Shown here piece after piece: positions 57,569-64,000 of a stretch of 64,000 nucleotides of DNA. The stretch covers positions 1 to 64,000 of the forward strand of contig JAFSWZ010000029.1 in NCBI GenBank assembly GCA_017450125.1, given 5' to 3'. How positions within the stretch are numbered: position 1 is the first letter of the stretch; every line of letters starts with the position of its first letter. The translations under genes were made by a program, and so were the position numbers. The notes beneath the pieces are model-generated. The model saw only the letters and a program-made list of their open reading frames with translations. It searched no databases and was not told the DNA's origin. The DNA comes from Synergistaceae bacterium (GTDB taxonomy: Bacteria; Synergistota; Synergistia; Synergistales; Aminobacteriaceae).

Positions 57569-58699
57569 TTACTGTGAACGCTTGAGGACTGCAAGAGCTG
57601 CGAGCAGAAGAACGCAGAAGCCTGCGTTGCACCCGCCGCCTCCGCCGCCGCCGGAAGCTCCTTCACCGTTCGTATCGTCTGTCGGCGTGTCGTCTGTTGG
57701 CGTGTCGTCCGTCGGCGTGTCGTCTGTTGGCGTGTCGTCCGTCGGCGTGTCATCCGTCGGGGTGTCGTCTGTCGGGGTGTCATCCGTCGGGGTGTCATCT
57801 GTCGGAGCATCGGGAGCAGGGTCGGAAGGGCTGGCTTCAGTGTTGTCTGCTACTTCGCCCATCGCGCCGGTTCTTCTGCCGTATATTGCCCCTGAATAGT
57901 CGGTATTGCCTCCGAGAGTTACGCGAGAATAGTTGCCCGTTACCTTATCCAGCAAATTGTTGTCATATAAGTTGCCGATAATTCCTCCCTCAGCCGCAAC
58001 ATTGCTGGAATTGCTGCCCGCTCTGCTGTTTATTGAAGCCCCAACTCTCGTGGATGCCTTTGACCCGGCCTTGCAGTCGATTACGCTTGCCGGACCTCTT
58101 GTCAGGTCTCCAACAATCCCGCCTGCATATGCTGACGCTATCGTGCCGCTTGTACTGGCTATAACAGTACCGTCAAAGCAGCAGTTCTCGATACTTCCTT
58201 CCCAGAGTATTGCCGCTATTCCTCCCGAACGTACTACGGTGTGGATAGTCGACAGACCGAGCGATACGCTGCCGGACACAGACAGATTCTTTACGGTTCC
58301 GTCGTTTATATACCCGAACAGCCCGGCATACGTCTGGCTTCCTGAGGGCGACGAAATGTTCATCGTTATAGTGTGTCCGTTCCCGTCAAAGTTCCCGGTG
58401 AAAAGATGACTTCTCGCGCCTGACGTGCCGATCTTGCCTATGGGATCCCAATCTTCATAATCCGACAGGTCAATGTCTGACATCAGCTTGTAATACGCTT
58501 CAGACTGAAGAGCATCAGCACGCCCGGAATTGACTTCATCCCTCATTCTTACCAGAGACGACACAGAACTTATTTCCCACGCGTGATCCTCATCGTAGCC
58601 TTCCGTTTCGTACCCTGTCGCACCGTACTCGAGAGCAAACGCACTTGAGCACACCACAGCCAGCGCAAGAGCCAGCACAACAACAAAAACTTTCTTCAT
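57569..58699 (-). CDS. Secreted GLUG-repeat protein with DDTPT stalk and Synerg-CTERM tail
   Basis: A 376-residue exported protein. ATG at 58697-58699 is chosen for AGGAGG just upstream and because a signal peptide (KKVFVVVLALALAVV, cut near AFA-L) then starts the protein. Residues about 75-290 form a beta-solenoid with GLUG-like repeats (FDGNGHTI, YAGLFGYINDGTVKNLS, YAGGIVGDL). A stalk of eight DDTPT repeats follows, then Gly-rich GGGGCNAGF, a hydrophobic stretch and a basic end, the Synerg-CTERM signal. It is probably displayed on the surface on a flexible acidic stalk. The gene is alone, with a leader of about 160 bases. Confidence 0.88.
   Translation of the reverse strand: MKKVFVVVLALALAVVCSSAFALEYGATGYETEGYDEDHAWEISSVSSLVRMRDEVNSGRADALQSEAYYKLMSDIDLSDYEDWDPIGKIGTSGARSHLFTGNFDGNGHTITMNISSPSGSQTYAGLFGYINDGTVKNLSVSGSVSLGLSTIHTVVRSGGIAAILWEGSIENCCFDGTVIASTSGTIASAYAGGIVGDLTRGPASVIDCKAGSKASTRVGASINSRAGSNSSNVAAEGGIIGNLYDNNLLDKVTGNYSRVTLGGNTDYSGAIYGRRTGAMGEVADNTEASPSDPAPDAPTDDTPTDDTPTDDTPTDDTPTDDTPTDDTPTDDTPTDDTPTDDTNGEGASGGGGGGGCNAGFCVLLLAALAVLKRSQ
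57681..57800. repeat. Eight 15-base tandem repeats coding DDTPT
   Basis: Eight units of the type GTCGGCGTGTCGTCT (plus strand), with small third-position changes. Fifteen is a multiple of three, so copy changes would lengthen or shorten the stalk without breaking the frame. Confidence 0.95.
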
Positions 58700-58862
58700 G
58701 AAAATACCTCCTGAGAATATGAAGTTAGAGGTTACGAGGACAAAATCATAAATACACATGACAGCCCCCGCCTGCCTTATGGTATAATGAACAGCACAAG
58801 ACAAGGAAGACAAGAGGACACCGCCTCTCGCCATGTGTTAGAAAAGATCTTTGAGCGGATTA

Positions 58863-58871
58863 ATTATAGCA
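58863..58871 (-). promoter_or_regulatory. Extended -10 promoter for the GLUG-repeat protein gene
   Basis: On the minus strand TGC-TATAAT, giving a leader of about 160 bases to the ATG at 58699. The leader can form one small hairpin (GAGAGG/CCTCTT, near 58815-58833). No known riboswitch was recognised. Confidence 0.5.
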
Positions 58872-58922
58872 CACCTTGCCTATTTTCTTGTTTGCTTTCA
58901 CGCCTGTATCTGCACATAAATA

Positions 58923-58953
58923 AAGCCTCCTCCTGTTCACCCGGAAGAGGCTT
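58923..58953 (-). terminator. Terminator of serC-serA
   Basis: On the minus strand AAGCCTC...GGAGGCTTT form a stem followed by T-rich sequence, directly after serA. Confidence 0.75.
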
Positions 58954-58960
58954 CTTTCTT

Positions 58961-60157
58961 CTACCAGCCCTGACTTCGTTCCTTCACCCTTCTCACTCTC
59001 AGCACTCCGTCAATCTCGCGCAGTCTCTCCGTCGTGTCGTCCGGCATCTTGTGCGAAATGTCCAGCAGTGTGTATGCATAAGCCCCCCGCGCCTTGTTGA
59101 GCAGGTTCTCGATGTTGAGGCTGTTGCTACCGAAGAATGACGTTATCTGCGAAAGCATGTTCGGGATGTTGCGGTGAAGTATCACCACCCTAGCTTCTGC
59201 CCCGCACGTCCCCGCGTTGATCTCCGGGAAGTTCACGCTGTTGGTGATGTTGCCGTTGTCGAGGTAGTCCTGCAGCTGCTGGGCCGCCATAACCGCGCAG
59301 TTGTCCTCCGCCTCCTCAGTTGACGCACCAAGATGCGGGAGAACTATCGCGTTCGGCAGGGACGCACTTACCGCGTTCGGGAAGTCCGAGACGTAGCGGG
59401 AAACTTGGCCACTCGTCAAGGCATCACGTAGTGATTCCTCGTCAACAAGGACATCACGCGCAAAGTTCAGAATCTTGATGCCGCGCTTCATCTTCGTGAT
59501 TGCTTCGGCGTTAATCATGTGCTTTGTCGAGTCCATCGCAGGCACGTGAATCGTAATGTAGTCGCTGGCCGCGTAAACCTCGTCGGGAGAGTCGGCATGT
59601 TTCACCATCGGGCTGAGCATCCACGCGGACTTCACGGACAGATACGGGTCATAGCCGAGAACGTTCATTCCCAGAGACACGGCGGCATTAGCGACACGTA
59701 CGCCGATTGCGCCGAGCCCGATAACTCCGAGCGTCTTTCCCTGAATCTCGTGCCCCGCAAAATTCTTCTTCGCCTTCTCCGCACTCTTGGCCAAGCCCGA
59801 ATCTCCCGCGTTGTCCTTCACCCACGAGATCCCCTCGCAGATTCCACGCGACGCAAGCAGCAATCCCGCGATAACGAGTTCTTTCACCGAGTTAGCGTTA
59901 GCTCCTGGAGTGTTGAAGACCACTATACCGGCCTCCGAGCACCTGTCTATTGGAATGTTGTTCACCCCTGCACCTGCGCGCGCAATCGCCCTCAATCCGC
60001 CGGGAAAATCCATAGCATGCATGTCCGCACTCCTCACGAGGATTCCCGCCGCCTCGTTCACATCCTGCGTAACTTCGTAGCCCTCGCGGAACTGTTCAAG
60101 CCCTACGGATGCTATGTTGTTCAGGCAATAAATCTTTCTGTGTTTGGGTTCAAGCAT
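58961..60157 (-). CDS. serA: D-3-phosphoglycerate dehydrogenase
   Basis: First step of serine synthesis. The 398-residue protein has the NAD-binding GVIGLGAIGVRVANAA (about 150-165), catalytic Arg/Glu/His region ending LPHLGASTEEAE, and a C-terminal ACT domain (about 325-398, ILHRNIPNMLSQITSFF) for serine feedback. ATG at 60155-60157 is chosen for GAGAGGAG upstream; a longer reading starts inside serC. It overlaps the serC stop by 8 bases. Confidence 0.95.
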   Translation of the reverse strand: MLEPKHRKIYCLNNIASVGLEQFREGYEVTQDVNEAAGILVRSADMHAMDFPGGLRAIARAGAGVNNIPIDRCSEAGIVVFNTPGANANSVKELVIAGLLLASRGICEGISWVKDNAGDSGLAKSAEKAKKNFAGHEIQGKTLGVIGLGAIGVRVANAAVSLGMNVLGYDPYLSVKSAWMLSPMVKHADSPDEVYAASDYITIHVPAMDSTKHMINAEAITKMKRGIKILNFARDVLVDEESLRDALTSGQVSRYVSDFPNAVSASLPNAIVLPHLGASTEEAEDNCAVMAAQQLQDYLDNGNITNSVNFPEINAGTCGAEARVVILHRNIPNMLSQITSFFGSNSLNIENLLNKARGAYAYTLLDISHKMPDDTTERLREIDGVLRVRRVKERSQGW

Positions 60158-61235
60158 GATGTCTCCTCTCGAAATCAGCCATGAACTCAACAAGTGCCCT
60201 CACGCCCTCGATAGGCATTGCGTTATACAGCGAGGCTCTCATTCCTCCGACCGAACGATGCCCCTTGACGTTGCGGAGGCCAGCCTTCTCGGCTTCGGCG
60301 CAAAACTCAGCATCAAGCTCCTTGTTCCCCGTGATGAAGGGTACGTTCATCAACGAGCGATCCTTCTTCTCAACCGTACCCCTGAAGAGGTGCGAGCCGT
60401 CAAGGTAATCGTAGAGGAGCTTAGCCTTCTGCTCGTTGAGCTTCTTCATGGCCTCAGTGCCTCCGAGTCTCAGCAGCCACTTGAACACCAAACCGCACAC
60501 GTAAATGTTGAAGCACGGAGGAGTGTTGAACAGCGACTTGTTGTCGGCGTGAGTCTTGTACTTCATCATTGTCGGGGTGAACGGCAGAACGTCATCACGG
60601 ATCAAGTCCTCGCGGATAATCACGATTGCGACACCGGCCGGGCCTACGTTCTTCTGAACTCCTCCCATGATTACGCCGTACCTGCTGACATCGAGGGGCT
60701 CGCTCAGGAACATTGAGGATATGTCGGCGACAAGAGTCCTGCCCTTAGTGTTAGGGAGCGTGCGTATTGTCGTGCCGTGAACCGTCTCGTTCTGGCAGAT
60801 ATACACGTAATCAGCATCGGGCGAAATGTTCAGGTCTGAGAGGTCAGGAACGTATGAGTAATTCTTGTCCCCCGAGTCAGCAACGACGTTGACAGTCCCG
60901 AAAATTCTTGCCTCTGCCGCTGCCTTCTTGCTCCACTGCCCCGTAACAACGTAATCTGCTACGCGGTTAATCATGAGGTTCATGGGTATCATCGCAAACT
61001 GCGTATAGCCCCCGCCCTGCAGGAACAGTACCTTGTAGTTCTCGGGAATGTTCATCAGCGTGCGGAGGTCTGCTTCTGCGGTGAACAGAATCTCCTCGAA
61101 GTCCTTTGACCTGTGGCTCATCTCCATAACGGACATTCCTGATGTGCCGTACTCTAACAGTTCGGCTTGTGCTGTGCGCAAAACTTCTTCAGGCAAGACA
61201 GCAGGCCCTGCGCTGAAGTTGAATACTCTGCTCAA
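60150..61235 (-). CDS. serC: Phosphoserine aminotransferase
   Basis: Second step of serine synthesis, 361 residues: FNFSAGPAVLPEEVL at the start, EMSHRSKDFEEI, and PLP Lys in GVQKNVGPAG (near 193). TTG start with AGGAGG upstream. serC-serA form one unit on the minus strand. Confidence 0.96.
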   Translation of the reverse strand: MSRVFNFSAGPAVLPEEVLRTAQAELLEYGTSGMSVMEMSHRSKDFEEILFTAEADLRTLMNIPENYKVLFLQGGGYTQFAMIPMNLMINRVADYVVTGQWSKKAAAEARIFGTVNVVADSGDKNYSYVPDLSDLNISPDADYVYICQNETVHGTTIRTLPNTKGRTLVADISSMFLSEPLDVSRYGVIMGGVQKNVGPAGVAIVIIREDLIRDDVLPFTPTMMKYKTHADNKSLFNTPPCFNIYVCGLVFKWLLRLGGTEAMKKLNEQKAKLLYDYLDGSHLFRGTVEKKDRSLMNVPFITGNKELDAEFCAEAEKAGLRNVKGHRSVGGMRASLYNAMPIEGVRALVEFMADFERRHHA

Positions 61236-61264
61236 ATTTATATGCCTCCTTTGACATGTTCTGT

Positions 61265-61293
61265 ATTATAATTCAACCCTATCGTTACCCCAA
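61265..61293 (-). promoter_or_regulatory. serC promoter
   Basis: On the minus strand TTGGGG (61288-61293), 17 bases, TATAAT (61265-61270), about 30 bases before the serC start. Confidence 0.6.
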
Positions 61294-61310
61294 ATTTATG
61301 TGAATTGAGG

Positions 61311-61339
61311 TTGACACAACAATAATGAACGCGTATACT
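61311..61339 (+). promoter_or_regulatory. Promoter-like TTGACA-N17-TATACT overlapping the GT2 start
   Basis: TTGACA (61311-61316) and TATACT (61334-61339) are exactly 17 bases apart. The pentamer repeat begins 3 bases later. The ATG at 61325 lies between the two boxes, so a transcript from here would start in the repeat and miss the ATG. GAGG at 61307-61310 is the only ribosome-site candidate for that ATG and is 14 bases away. Confidence 0.5.
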
Positions 61340-62344
61340 GCTCCAGACCAGACCAGACCAGACCATTCTTGCGCTCTAATATCGGTTATCGTTCCTGTCT
61401 ATAACGTAGAAGCATACCTTTCACGCTGCCTTGACAGCATACTAGCCCAGACCTACACGAACCTCGAGATAATCCTCATTGACGACGGCTCTACGGACAA
61501 CAGCGGCAGAATCTGCGACGAATACGCAGGCAAGGACTCCCGCATACGTGTTATCCATCAGGAGAATCAGGGACTGGCAGAAGTCCGCAACATCGGAGTA
61601 CGCGAGGCTAAAGGCGAGTACATTCAGTTTGTGGATTCCGATGACTGGATTGACGCAGAGACAATAGAGACATGCCACAGGATGTCGAAGGAATACGGCG
61701 CGGATATAGTGAGGTTCGGGGGAGTAAGGGAGTTCGAGGACGGCCACCAGAAGCACAATCTCGGCAGAGAACATGAGCCGTTAGTCATGCCCGTCAGAGA
61801 AGCCCTGAGCCTGTACTTTTTCGACGACTATGTTGGCACAAGCTCGTGCACAAAACTCTTCAAGGCCGGGCTTTTCGAGGGTGTAACTTTTCCCAAAGGC
61901 AGAGTCTCAGAGGACACCTACGCACTCTGCAAGGTCATCGCGCGGGCGGAGAAGTTTCTGGTCATAAGCAATGAGTTCTACCACTACTTCACGCGCAACG
62001 GTTCGCTGAGCCGTTCTCCTTTTTCGGCTCACAGTTATGATGTACAGTATGTTTCTCTCCATGCCTATGAGTTCATCACGTCCGCCTGCAAGCTCACTCC
62101 GTACGAACACATGAACCTGCTCGTAGGGCTGTGTGTCCATCTGCTGCACGTGGCAAACAAAATGGCTCGGGCGGGCAAGGTCGACAAAGAATACACCTCC
62201 GAGCTCAGGGGGATGATAAAGCCGCTTGGTGTTCTCAGGTGCAGGCACATCAACACAACAAAGAAGGCACAGCTCGTAATCTTCAAGCTGAGTCCCAAGC
62301 TGTACGCTTTCATCTACAAGCACCTGAAGCCTGTCAGTGAGTAA
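61325..62344 (+). CDS. GT2-family glycosyltransferase with 5' pentamer repeat
   Basis: A 339-residue GT-A enzyme. The domain begins at ISVIVPVYNVEAYLSRCLDSIL; DDGSTDNSG, NQGLAEVRNIG and the DxD in FVDSDDW (near 105) are standard. C-terminal helices (about 230-339) are of the type in capsule and LPS sugar transferases. The first 18 residues are encoded mostly by (CCAGA)4. The frame is open as read; three or five units bring a stop within about 15 codons. It lies between serC (divergent) and the AlaX gene. Confidence 0.9.
   Translation: MNAYTAPDQTRPDHSCALISVIVPVYNVEAYLSRCLDSILAQTYTNLEIILIDDGSTDNSGRICDEYAGKDSRIRVIHQENQGLAEVRNIGVREAKGEYIQFVDSDDWIDAETIETCHRMSKEYGADIVRFGGVREFEDGHQKHNLGREHEPLVMPVREALSLYFFDDYVGTSSCTKLFKAGLFEGVTFPKGRVSEDTYALCKVIARAEKFLVISNEFYHYFTRNGSLSRSPFSAHSYDVQYVSLHAYEFITSACKLTPYEHMNLLVGLCVHLLHVANKMARAGKVDKEYTSELRGMIKPLGVLRCRHINTTKKAQLVIFKLSPKLYAFIYKHLKPVSE
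61343..61362. repeat. (CCAGA)4 pentanucleotide repeat in the first GT2 gene
   Basis: Four perfect units plus a partial CCA, within codons 7-13. With five units the frame reads into TAA after about seven more codons; with three it also meets an early stop. Confidence 0.95.
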
Positions 62345-62391
62345 CAGTGTATAATTGCGGGGAAAAATTTTTCACGCACGAGGTTTCACTA

Positions 62392-63594
62392 ATGACCGCC
62401 AAACTGTATTACGAAGACTTATACGCCCGCGAGTTCGACGCTGAGGTAGTCTCCCAGTCCGAGCACGAGGGCAGGTATCACGTCATCCTGAATCAGACGC
62501 TGTTCTACCCTTCAGGCGGAGGACAGCCCTGCGACTTGGGGACGATTGACGGAATAGATGTGCTAGATGTTCACGAAGAAGGACAGGAGATAGTTCACGT
62601 TCTGGCTTCACGGCTTGAAGGCTCACACGTTCACGGAGTGCTGAACTGGGAGCGGAGGTTTGAGCTCATGCAGCAGCACTTAGGCGAGCATCTCTTGGCC
62701 GGTTACTTGTGGACGCTTCACCAAATTCACACGGACAGGATGAGGATTGAGGGCGACAACGTCTCAATAGACACGGACAAACCCATAGCCCTTGAAGCAA
62801 TCCTTGAAGCCGAAGCCGAAGCCAACCGCGCAGTGTGGAGGGATATTCCCGTCGAAGTGATTTACCCGTCGATGGACGAGATACAGGAACGCGCGCGCAA
62901 ACTTCCTCCCGAGAATGCGGAACTCCCCATCAGAATCGTCAAGGTTGAGGGTGCGGACTACGTGCCTTGCTGCGGTCTGCACGTGAGCTCAACGGGCCAA
63001 GTGGGGCTCGTGAAGGTTACGACTGTCGAGAACCACAAGGGCGGCTCGAGAATATACCTTCGGTGCGGAAGTGCGGCGTACAGGTGGCTTGATGATGTTT
63101 ACCGCGAACTTCGGAAGGCAGAGGCAGAGCTGGTCTGCGGGTACGACGGAATAAACGAGAAGATAGCCGTTCTCAAAGGACAGATACGCGACCTCAAAGC
63201 ACAGAATGAATCTACAGTAGAACGTTTCCTGAGGCCTGTTGCTGAAAGTTTGGCGGCTGAAGGTGAGGCGTTCGGCGGGTACAAGCTCGTGAGGCACGTG
63301 ATGAAGAACTCGGGGCAGGACGACGTGAAGCATCTGTTCAGGCTTCTGACGGCCAAGAAGGACGTTGTTGCACTGCTGGCGGGCGTGAACGCTGAAGGAG
63401 TATTCCTGACGTTCGGGACGCACAAGGAGAACAAGGGCGTTGATGTTCGGGGAGCATTCAGGAAGGCGATGGAGCTTCTGGACGGTCGCGGCGGAGGAAG
63501 CCCCGTGTGTGCTCAGGGCTGGGGGAAGAAGAGTGAGGCTCTGGAGGAAGCACTTGATGCCGCAGTCTCAGAGCTGAAAAATAGCGTGAAATGA
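62392..63594 (+). CDS. AlaX-type alanyl-tRNA editing protein with DHHA1 domain
   Basis: A 400-residue free-standing editing protein that would remove Ser or Gly from tRNA-Ala. YPSGGGQPCDLG and the zinc-binding pairs HLGEH (near 99) and C-x3-H in CCGLHVSS are present, followed by a coiled coil (about 250-300) and a C-terminal DHHA1-like domain ending GGGSPVCAQGWGK. ATG 62392 with GAGG at 62380. TATAAT at about 62349 may be its promoter. Its stop is 10 bases before the next glycosyltransferase start. Confidence 0.9.
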   Translation: MTAKLYYEDLYAREFDAEVVSQSEHEGRYHVILNQTLFYPSGGGQPCDLGTIDGIDVLDVHEEGQEIVHVLASRLEGSHVHGVLNWERRFELMQQHLGEHLLAGYLWTLHQIHTDRMRIEGDNVSIDTDKPIALEAILEAEAEANRAVWRDIPVEVIYPSMDEIQERARKLPPENAELPIRIVKVEGADYVPCCGLHVSSTGQVGLVKVTTVENHKGGSRIYLRCGSAAYRWLDDVYRELRKAEAELVCGYDGINEKIAVLKGQIRDLKAQNESTVERFLRPVAESLAAEGEAFGGYKLVRHVMKNSGQDDVKHLFRLLTAKKDVVALLAGVNAEGVFLTFGTHKENKGVDVRGAFRKAMELLDGRGGGSPVCAQGWGKKSEALEEALDAAVSELKNSVK

Positions 63595-63596
63595 GG

Positions 63597-63627
63597 TTGA
63601 CAAAATGAATAATAACACAATTATAAT
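63597..63627 (+). promoter_or_regulatory. Promoter-like TTGACA-N19-TATAAT overlapping the second GT2 start
   Basis: TTGACA (63597-63602) and TATAAT (63622-63627) are 19 bases apart, a little long, and the heptamer repeat follows at once. The 10-mer GAGGTTGACA is shared with the two other repeat-bearing glycosyltransferase genes. Here GAGG (63593-63596) is also well placed as ribosome site for ATG 63605. Confidence 0.45.
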
Positions 63628-64000
63628 AGAGCACAGAGCACAGAGCACAGAGCACAGAGCCAGCCTATTGTCTCGTTTTGTATCCCTGTCTACAACAACG
63701 CAGAGGCCGCGCGTAAACTAGTTGAGGGGCTTCTTGTTTCGGAGGATTCACGGTTCGAGGTAGTGGCCGTCGATGACGCTTCAACCGACAACACACAGGA
63801 ACTCCTCTCACAGATTCACGACCCGCGCTTCAGGTACGTACGCAATGATAAAAATCTGGGGGCTCAGAAGAACTGGCTGAACTCACTGGAACTTGGCCGC
63901 GGCGAATGGCTTTACCTCGTGATGGGGCGCGATAAATTGCTGGGTGGTAATATTACAAGGCTTATAGCTCTTCTCGACTGTTCCCGCGAGCACAACATTG
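63605..64000 (+). CDS. GT2-family glycosyltransferase, out of frame as read and cut by window end
   Basis: From ATG 63605 translation runs through the (AGAGCAC)4 array and stops at TAG 63719-63721 (38 residues). A second frame starting at CAG 63661 encodes a clear GT2 N-terminus: PIVSFCIPVYNNAEAA, VDDASTDNTQELL, NLGAQKNWLNSL. No start codon exists in that frame between the TAA at 63613 and the domain. With five or two repeat units the ATG would be joined in frame. So the gene looks switched off in this sequence. The rest lies beyond the window. Confidence 0.85.
63628..63655. repeat. (AGAGCAC)4 heptanucleotide repeat in the second GT2 gene
   Basis: Four perfect units plus a partial AGAGC. The distance from the ATG to the glycosyltransferase frame is 56 bases (remainder 2); adding one unit or removing two makes it divisible by three. 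Confidence 0.95.

Noticed and set aside
57495-57981. Long plus-strand open frames opposite the DDTPT repeats
   Set aside because: They are shadows of the repeat (VGVSS-type and CHPSG-type text), lack ribosome sites, and the minus-strand frame has a signal peptide and sorting tail.
58787-59140. Plus-strand open frame after TATAAT at 58783-58788
   Set aside because: It runs through the serA terminator and into serA on the other strand and has no family resemblance; the region is better read as the leader of the minus-strand surface protein gene.
1-64000. CRISPR array, prophage or insertion sequence
   Set aside because: No spaced direct repeats, transposase, integrase or phage structural genes were seen; the only tandem repeats are the short arrays listed.

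Overview
The window looks like chromosomal DNA of a member of the Synergistota (Synergistaceae). The main clue is two secreted proteins, at 25661-30550 (+) and 57569-58699 (-), that end in the Synerg-CTERM type of sorting tail: Gly-rich stretch, GGGC(N/D)AGF, hydrophobic segment, basic end. Gene density is high, many stop/start codons overlap (ATGA), TTG starts are common, and several promoters carry an extended -10 (TGn-TATAAT or TGn-TACAAT).

Layout. 1-327 is the 5' end of a 16S rRNA gene on the minus strand, with its promoter at 494-521. 595-1718 is a GT4 glycosyltransferase whose frame is broken at a C10 tract. 1837-7004 is an attenuator followed by infC-rpmI-rplT-pheS-pheT, then a small coiled-coil gene and zapA. 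7067-9679 holds an MgtC-like membrane protein, ilvE and ispE. 9727-12732 (-) holds recN, nadK and dcd. 12816-16776 holds an HD/OB-fold protein, a pseudouridine synthase, a YibE/F membrane protein and a Ppx/GppA phosphatase. 16796-24955 is a cell-envelope and division run (unknown gene, ftsE, ftsX, two EnvC/LytM proteins, ctpA), then purA, a RimI-like acetyltransferase and a small unknown. 24997-25546 is a YafQ-type toxin-antitoxin pair. 25661-30550 is a 1629-residue surface protein. 30595-35114 (-) holds pssA, psd, gyrA and an LRAT-like protein. 35168-40262 holds a small GNAT protein, a GT8 glycosyltransferase, folP (-), an S9 peptidase and a RecO-like gene. Then come tRNA-Met (-), ptsH-ptsI-ROK kinase, cheW, an AmiC-type amidase, a GerMN protein, rdgB, a tRNA methyltransferase, a phosphoesterase, rsmI, pnp, dut, a 5'-nucleotidase, argC-argB-argD, the second Synerg-CTERM protein (-), serA and serC (-), a GT2 glycosyltransferase, an AlaX-type editing protein, and a second GT2 gene cut by the window end.

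The most notable pattern is a dispersed set of simple-sequence-repeat genes, all of them for glycosyltransferases or a secreted surface protein: C10 in the GT4 gene (frame broken), G14 near codon 167 of the giant surface protein (open), (CGCCCAA)4 in the 5' coding end of GT8 (open), (CCAGA)4 in the 5' coding end of the first GT2 (open), and (AGAGCAC)4 in the 5' end of the second GT2 (out of frame as read). None of the unit lengths is a multiple of three, so gain or loss of one unit would switch the frame. The three 5'-repeat genes also share the 10-mer GAGGTTGACA just before the start codon, forming a TTGACA-N17/19-TANA(A/C)T promoter-like pair that ends 0-3 bases before the repeat. I infer a phase-variable surface glycosylation and adhesin system scattered one gene at a time between housekeeping genes. 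Read-level variation has not been checked, and sequencing or assembly error remains possible for the two homopolymers.

The envelope genes fit together. FtsEX is followed by two LytM-domain proteins, one with intact catalytic residues and one degenerate. An AmiC-type amidase, the natural target of EnvC-like activators, lies about 22 kb away.
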